Origin: Gallibacterium faecale
GTDB lineage: Bacteria > Pseudomonadota > Gammaproteobacteria > Enterobacterales > Pasteurellaceae
Direction of reading: 5' to 3'
DNA: 64,000 nucleotides
NCBI RefSeq assembly: GCF_027920745.1
Contig: NZ_JAQIBB010000068.1
Span: forward strand, 1-64,000
Below, piece by piece: positions 60,566 to 64,000 of this stretch. Under the pieces are notes generated by a model, which saw only the letters and a list, made by a program, of their open reading frames with translations, was not told the origin of the DNA and did not search any database. Within the stretch, counting starts at the first letter, position 1; the number at the start of each line of letters is the position of its first letter. The translations under genes and the position numbers were made by a program.

Positions 60566-61804
60566 ATGGGTTTAAAACATCTTTTAGAGAAAATGGAACC
60601 TGCATTTTTACCTGGTGGTAAATATGAAAAATGGTATGCGCTTTATGAAGCAACAGCGACCTTCTTATATACACCGGGTACAGTAACGGCGAAAGCTTCT
60701 CATGTCCGTGATGCGTTAGATTCTAAACGTATGATGGTATTAGTGTGGTTGGCATTATTCCCAGCAATGTTCTATGGAATGTTTAACGTAGGTGCACAAT
60801 CAATTCTTGCGTTAAGTGTTGGTGATTTTGCACAAAACCTTGCACAAAATGTTGCCAATGATTGGCACTTTGCATTCGCTAATGCGTTAGGCTTGGTTGC
60901 TCCTGATGCAGGTGTGTTAGCGAAAATGGCATTAGGTGCTATTTTCTTCCTACCAATTTACTTAACAGTATTTATTGTTGGTGGTTTCTGGGAAGTATTA
61001 TTTGCCACTATCCGTAAACATGAAATCAATGAAGGTTTCTTTGTTACTTCTATTCTTTTAGCGTTAATTGTTCCGCCAACTTTACCTTTATGGCAAGCAG
61101 CATTAGCGACAACATTTGGTGTGGTAGTAGCAAAAGAAGTGTTCGGTGGGGTAGGTAAAAACTTTATGAACCCAGCATTAGCGGGACGTGCGTTTTTATT
61201 CTTCGCTTATCCAGCACAAATTTCTGGTGACTCTGTTTGGGTGGCTGCAGATGGCTTCTCTGGCGCAACTGCGTTGTCTCAATGGGCAGCAGGCGGTGAA
61301 GGTGCATTAAAACAAGTAACTACTGGTCAACCAATTCAATGGATGGATGCTTTCTTAGGTAATATTCCAGGTTCTATTGGTGAAGTTTCTACATTAGCGC
61401 TATTAATCGGTGCTGCTGTGATTGTATTCGCTCGTATTGCTTCTTGGCGTATTATTGCTGGCGTTATGATCGGTATGATCGCGACTTCTACACTCTTCAA
61501 TGTAATTGGATCAGAAACTAACCCAATGTTCTCAATGCCTTGGTACTGGCATTTAGTATTAGGTGGTTTTGCGTTAGGTATGCTCTTTATGGCAACTGAC
61601 CCTGTTTCAGCTTCATTCACAAACAAAGGTAAATGGTGGTATGGTGCATTAATCGGGGTAATGTGTGTATTAATTCGTGTCGTAAACCCAGCTTATCCAG
61701 AAGGTATGATGTTAGCTATTTTATTCGCTAACTTGTTTGCACCATTGTTTGATTACATTGTTGTTCAAGCGAATATCAAACGTAGGAGAGCGCGTAATGT
61801 TTAA
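60566..61804 (+). CDS. nqrB: Na+-translocating NADH:quinone reductase subunit B
   Basis: NqrB is a large membrane subunit with a covalent FMN and a riboflavin. The 412-residue protein has about ten membrane helices and the FMN-attachment motif SGATAL (Thr235). The KNFMNPALAGRAFLFFAYP segment is typical of the NqrB/RnfD family. It starts 2 nt after nqrA and overlaps nqrC by 8 nt. Confidence 0.97.
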   Translation: MGLKHLLEKMEPAFLPGGKYEKWYALYEATATFLYTPGTVTAKASHVRDALDSKRMMVLVWLALFPAMFYGMFNVGAQSILALSVGDFAQNLAQNVANDWHFAFANALGLVAPDAGVLAKMALGAIFFLPIYLTVFIVGGFWEVLFATIRKHEINEGFFVTSILLALIVPPTLPLWQAALATTFGVVVAKEVFGGVGKNFMNPALAGRAFLFFAYPAQISGDSVWVAADGFSGATALSQWAAGGEGALKQVTTGQPIQWMDAFLGNIPGSIGEVSTLALLIGAAVIVFARIASWRIIAGVMIGMIATSTLFNVIGSETNPMFSMPWYWHLVLGGFALGMLFMATDPVSASFTNKGKWWYGALIGVMCVLIRVVNPAYPEGMMLAILFANLFAPLFDYIVVQANIKRRRARNV

Positions 61805-62564
61805 GAAAGATAGTGTTATCGGCACACTGGTTGTTGTCGTGTTGGTAAGTTTAGTGTGCTCAGTTATCGTAGCAGGTTCTGCGGTATCGTTAAAACCACG
61901 TCAACAAGAACAAAAATTGTTAGATAAACAAAAAAATATTCTTAGTGTGGCGGGCTTATTAAAAGCGGGCGGCAGTGTAACTGAATCATTTAACAAATAT
62001 ATTGAACCACGTTTAGTGGATCTTAATACTGGTGATTTTGTTGCGAACCAAGCAAATTTTGATGCAGCGAAAGCAGCAAAAGATCCAGCAACCAGTATTG
62101 CGTTAGGTGAAGATGATATTGCGAAAATTGGTCGTCGTGCTAATTATGCTGAAGTTTATCTTGTAAAAGGTGATGACGGTAAAGTTAAGCAAGTCGTATT
62201 GCCAGTATATGGTACTGGACTTTGGTCTGTAATGTACGGCTTTATTGCAGTACAGCCAGATGGCAACACAATTGATGGTATTACTTACTATGATCAAGGA
62301 GAAACTCCGGGATTAGGTGGTGAAATTGAAAATCCAAAATGGCAATCAACCTTCGTTGGAAAGACAATTTTCAATGAACAAAATCAAGTTGCCTTACACG
62401 TAAGTAAAGGTGGTTCATCTGATAAATCTCATGGTATTGATGCATTATCAGGAGCAACTTTGACCAGCAATGGTGTAAACAATACATTCAAATTCTGGTT
62501 TGGCCCGAAAGGCTTTGGTCCTTTCTTGGCGAAACTTAAAGAAGGGGTATTAAACAATGGCTGA
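61797..62564 (+). CDS. nqrC: Na+-translocating NADH:quinone reductase subunit C
   Basis: NqrC has one N-terminal membrane helix (about 11-30) and a periplasmic domain with covalent FMN. The 255-residue protein has the attachment motif SGATLTS (Thr221) and the GETPGLGGEI segment. ATG 61797 follows TAGGAGAG inside the nqrB 3' end, so translation is coupled. Confidence 0.96.
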   Translation: MFKKDSVIGTLVVVVLVSLVCSVIVAGSAVSLKPRQQEQKLLDKQKNILSVAGLLKAGGSVTESFNKYIEPRLVDLNTGDFVANQANFDAAKAAKDPATSIALGEDDIAKIGRRANYAEVYLVKGDDGKVKQVVLPVYGTGLWSVMYGFIAVQPDGNTIDGITYYDQGETPGLGGEIENPKWQSTFVGKTIFNEQNQVALHVSKGGSSDKSHGIDALSGATLTSNGVNNTFKFWFGPKGFGPFLAKLKEGVLNNG

Positions 62565-63186
62565 GAAACAAAGTAGAAAGGGTTTATTGCTTAACCCAGT
62601 AATTAATAATAACCCGATTGCCCTACAAATTCTTGGGATCTGTTCAGCATTAGCGGTAACAACAAAGCTTGAAACTGCGATTGTAATGGGTATCTCTGTG
62701 AGTTTAGTAACTGCGTTTTCAAGTTTCTTTATTTCTTGTATTCGCAACTACATTCCAAACAGTATCCGTATTATTGTACAAATGGCAATTATTGCGTCAT
62801 TGGTTATCTTAGTTGACCAAATCTTAAGAGCATATGCTTATAACATCTCTAAACAGTTATCGGTATTCGTTGGTTTGATTATTACTAACTGTATCGTAAT
62901 GGGACGTGCAGAAGCATTTGCAATGAAAGAAGGACCAATCGATAGCTTCCTTGATGGTATTGGTAACGGTTTAGGTTATGGTGCAATGTTAATCGTTGTT
63001 GCATTTATCCGTGAGCTAATCGGTTCAGGTAAATTATTTGGTGTAACTGTTTTCCAAACTATCCAAGATGGCGGTTGGTATCAAACTAATGGTTTATTCT
63101 TATTAGCACCAAGTGCATTCTTTATTATTGGTTTCATTATCTGGGGTCTCAGAACTTGGAAACCAGAGCAAGTAGAGAAGGATTAA
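62557..63186 (+). CDS. nqrD: Na+-translocating NADH:quinone reductase subunit D
   Basis: This 209-residue integral membrane subunit has six helices. NqrD and NqrE are inverted homologues that form the core around a membrane [2Fe-2S] cluster. The cluster cysteines are in LQILGICSALAV (Cys29) and GLIITNCIVMGRAEAFA (Cys near 111). It overlaps nqrC by 8 nt. Confidence 0.96.
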   Translation: MAEKQSRKGLLLNPVINNNPIALQILGICSALAVTTKLETAIVMGISVSLVTAFSSFFISCIRNYIPNSIRIIVQMAIIASLVILVDQILRAYAYNISKQLSVFVGLIITNCIVMGRAEAFAMKEGPIDSFLDGIGNGLGYGAMLIVVAFIRELIGSGKLFGVTVFQTIQDGGWYQTNGLFLLAPSAFFIIGFIIWGLRTWKPEQVEKD

Positions 63187-63190
63187 TGCC

Positions 63191-63787
63191 ATGGAACACT
63201 ATATTAGTTTATTTGTAAAATCCATATTTATTGAAAATATGGCGCTTTCCTTCTTCTTGGGAATGTGTACGTTTTTAGCGGTGTCCAAGAAAGTATCGAC
63301 TGCATTTGGACTTGGTGTTGCAGTAACAGTAGTATTAGGTATTTCTGTTCCTGTAAACAATGTTGTATATAACCTTATTTTAAGAGATGGTGCATTAGTT
63401 GAAGGTGTTGATTTAAGCTTCTTAAACTTCATCACCTTTATCGGTGTTATTGCTGCATTAGTGCAAATCTTGGAAATGGTGTTAGATAAATTCTTCCCAG
63501 CGCTTTATAACGCATTAGGGATCTTCCTACCGTTAATCACTGTAAACTGTGCGATTTTCGGGGGCGTATCTTTCATGGTGCAACGTGATTACAGCTTCGG
63601 TGAGTCCGTTGTTTATGGTGTTGGCGCAGGTTTAGGTTGGATGTTTGCTATCGTTGCGTTAGCAGGTATCACTGAGAAAATGAAATATTCTGATGTGCCA
63701 AAAGGATTGAAAGGCTTAGGTATTACTTTCATTTCAGTTGGTTTAATGGCACTTGGTTTCATGTCTTTCTCAGGCATCCAGTTGTAA
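63191..63787 (+). CDS. nqrE: Na+-translocating NADH:quinone reductase subunit E
   Basis: This 198-residue subunit has six membrane helices and pairs with NqrD. The conserved cysteines are in FLGMCTFLAVSKK (Cys26) and LITVNCAIFGG (Cys near 120), matching the shared [2Fe-2S] site with NqrD. It starts 4 nt after nqrD. Confidence 0.96.
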   Translation: MEHYISLFVKSIFIENMALSFFLGMCTFLAVSKKVSTAFGLGVAVTVVLGISVPVNNVVYNLILRDGALVEGVDLSFLNFITFIGVIAALVQILEMVLDKFFPALYNALGIFLPLITVNCAIFGGVSFMVQRDYSFGESVVYGVGAGLGWMFAIVALAGITEKMKYSDVPKGLKGLGITFISVGLMALGFMSFSGIQL

Positions 63788-63800
63788 AAGGGGATAAAGC

Positions 63801-64000
63801 ATGGAAATTACATTAGGAATAGCGATGTTTACCGTCATTATTTTGGTATTGGCGGTATTGATCCTGTTTGCTAAATCAAAATTAGTTAATTCTGGTGATA
63901 TCACTATCAGCATTAACAATGATCCTGAAAAAGCAATTACTTTACCAGCAGGTGGAAAATTGTTAGGTGCGTTAGCAAGTCAGGGTATTTTCGTTTCATC
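63801..64000 (+). CDS. nqrF: Na+-translocating NADH:quinone reductase subunit F (partial)
   Basis: Only the first 66 codons are in the window; the gene runs off the right edge. They encode the N-terminal membrane helix (about 3-25) and the start of the [2Fe-2S] ferredoxin domain (GDITISINNDPEKAITLPAGGK in overlapping parts). NqrF is the NADH- and FAD-binding entry subunit. It begins 13 nt after nqrE with an AGGGGA ribosome-binding site. Confidence 0.93.
   Translation, partial: MEITLGIAMFTVIILVLAVLILFAKSKLVNSGDITISINNDPEKAITLPAGGKLLGALASQGIFVS

Overview
The window looks like a core chromosomal segment of a Pasteurellaceae bacterium. It is AT-rich and gene-dense. It carries the Na+-translocating NADH:quinone reductase operon (nqrABCDEF), NadR, an HI0073/HI0074-type gene pair, AsnA, and gene neighbourhoods typical of Haemophilus, Actinobacillus and Gallibacterium. 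The F17-type fimbrial cluster at 51.9-56.9 kb points to Gallibacterium, where F17-like (Flf) fimbriae are known; that genus assignment is inference. I saw no rRNA, tRNA, insertion sequence, prophage or CRISPR array.

Layout. 0-9.3 kb: engB, a DUF805 membrane protein, CRP-linked eno, a phosphoesterase, nadR behind a palindromic promoter, ubiK, FMN riboswitch-ribB, tusA, pepQ-yigZ-hemG, and rpsT with a TTG start. 9.5-17.6 kb: murJ, a DMT exporter, ribF, ileS, lspA, ispH. 17.6-23.2 kb (minus strand): the pentose phosphate operon zwf-pgl-...-gnd, interrupted by a cassette of a HEPN/MNT pair, an orphan membrane protein and a GNAT acetyltransferase. 23.3-28.8 kb: cysQ, nudE, hslR-greB, the sigma-E operon rpoE-rseA-rseB-rseC with a clear sigma-E promoter, and sdhE. 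28.9-37.3 kb: recO with an unclear start codon, rlmD, a PD-(D/E)XK/DUF2075 helicase-like protein plus NUDIX pair inserted before relA, then dgkA and murB. 37.4-44.1 kb: rdgC, proC, an HcaT-like transporter, hmp, xerD and an NSS transporter. 44.4-51.6 kb: an amidohydrolase, a frameshifted zeta toxin, a sugar exporter, fba, pgk, a YfhL ferredoxin and asnA. 51.7-56.9 kb: the F17-like fimbrial operon. 57-64 kb: eda, yajG, bolA and nqrABCDE, with nqrF cut by the window end.

Most of the window is housekeeping. The accessory content sits in four places: (1) the fimbrial operon, whose promoter has an 11-C tract between a perfect CRP site and the -10 box, and whose usher carries one in-frame ochre codon; (2) the nuclease/helicase-NUDIX pair between rlmD and relA, the best candidate for an undescribed, possibly defensive, two-gene system; (3) the HEPN/MNT cassette in the pentose phosphate operon, whose HEPN lacks the expected catalytic histidine; (4) a zeta-kinase gene broken by a 1-nt shift. 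Several strong RNA hairpins lie upstream of nqrA and in other gaps and are not explained by simple terminators.
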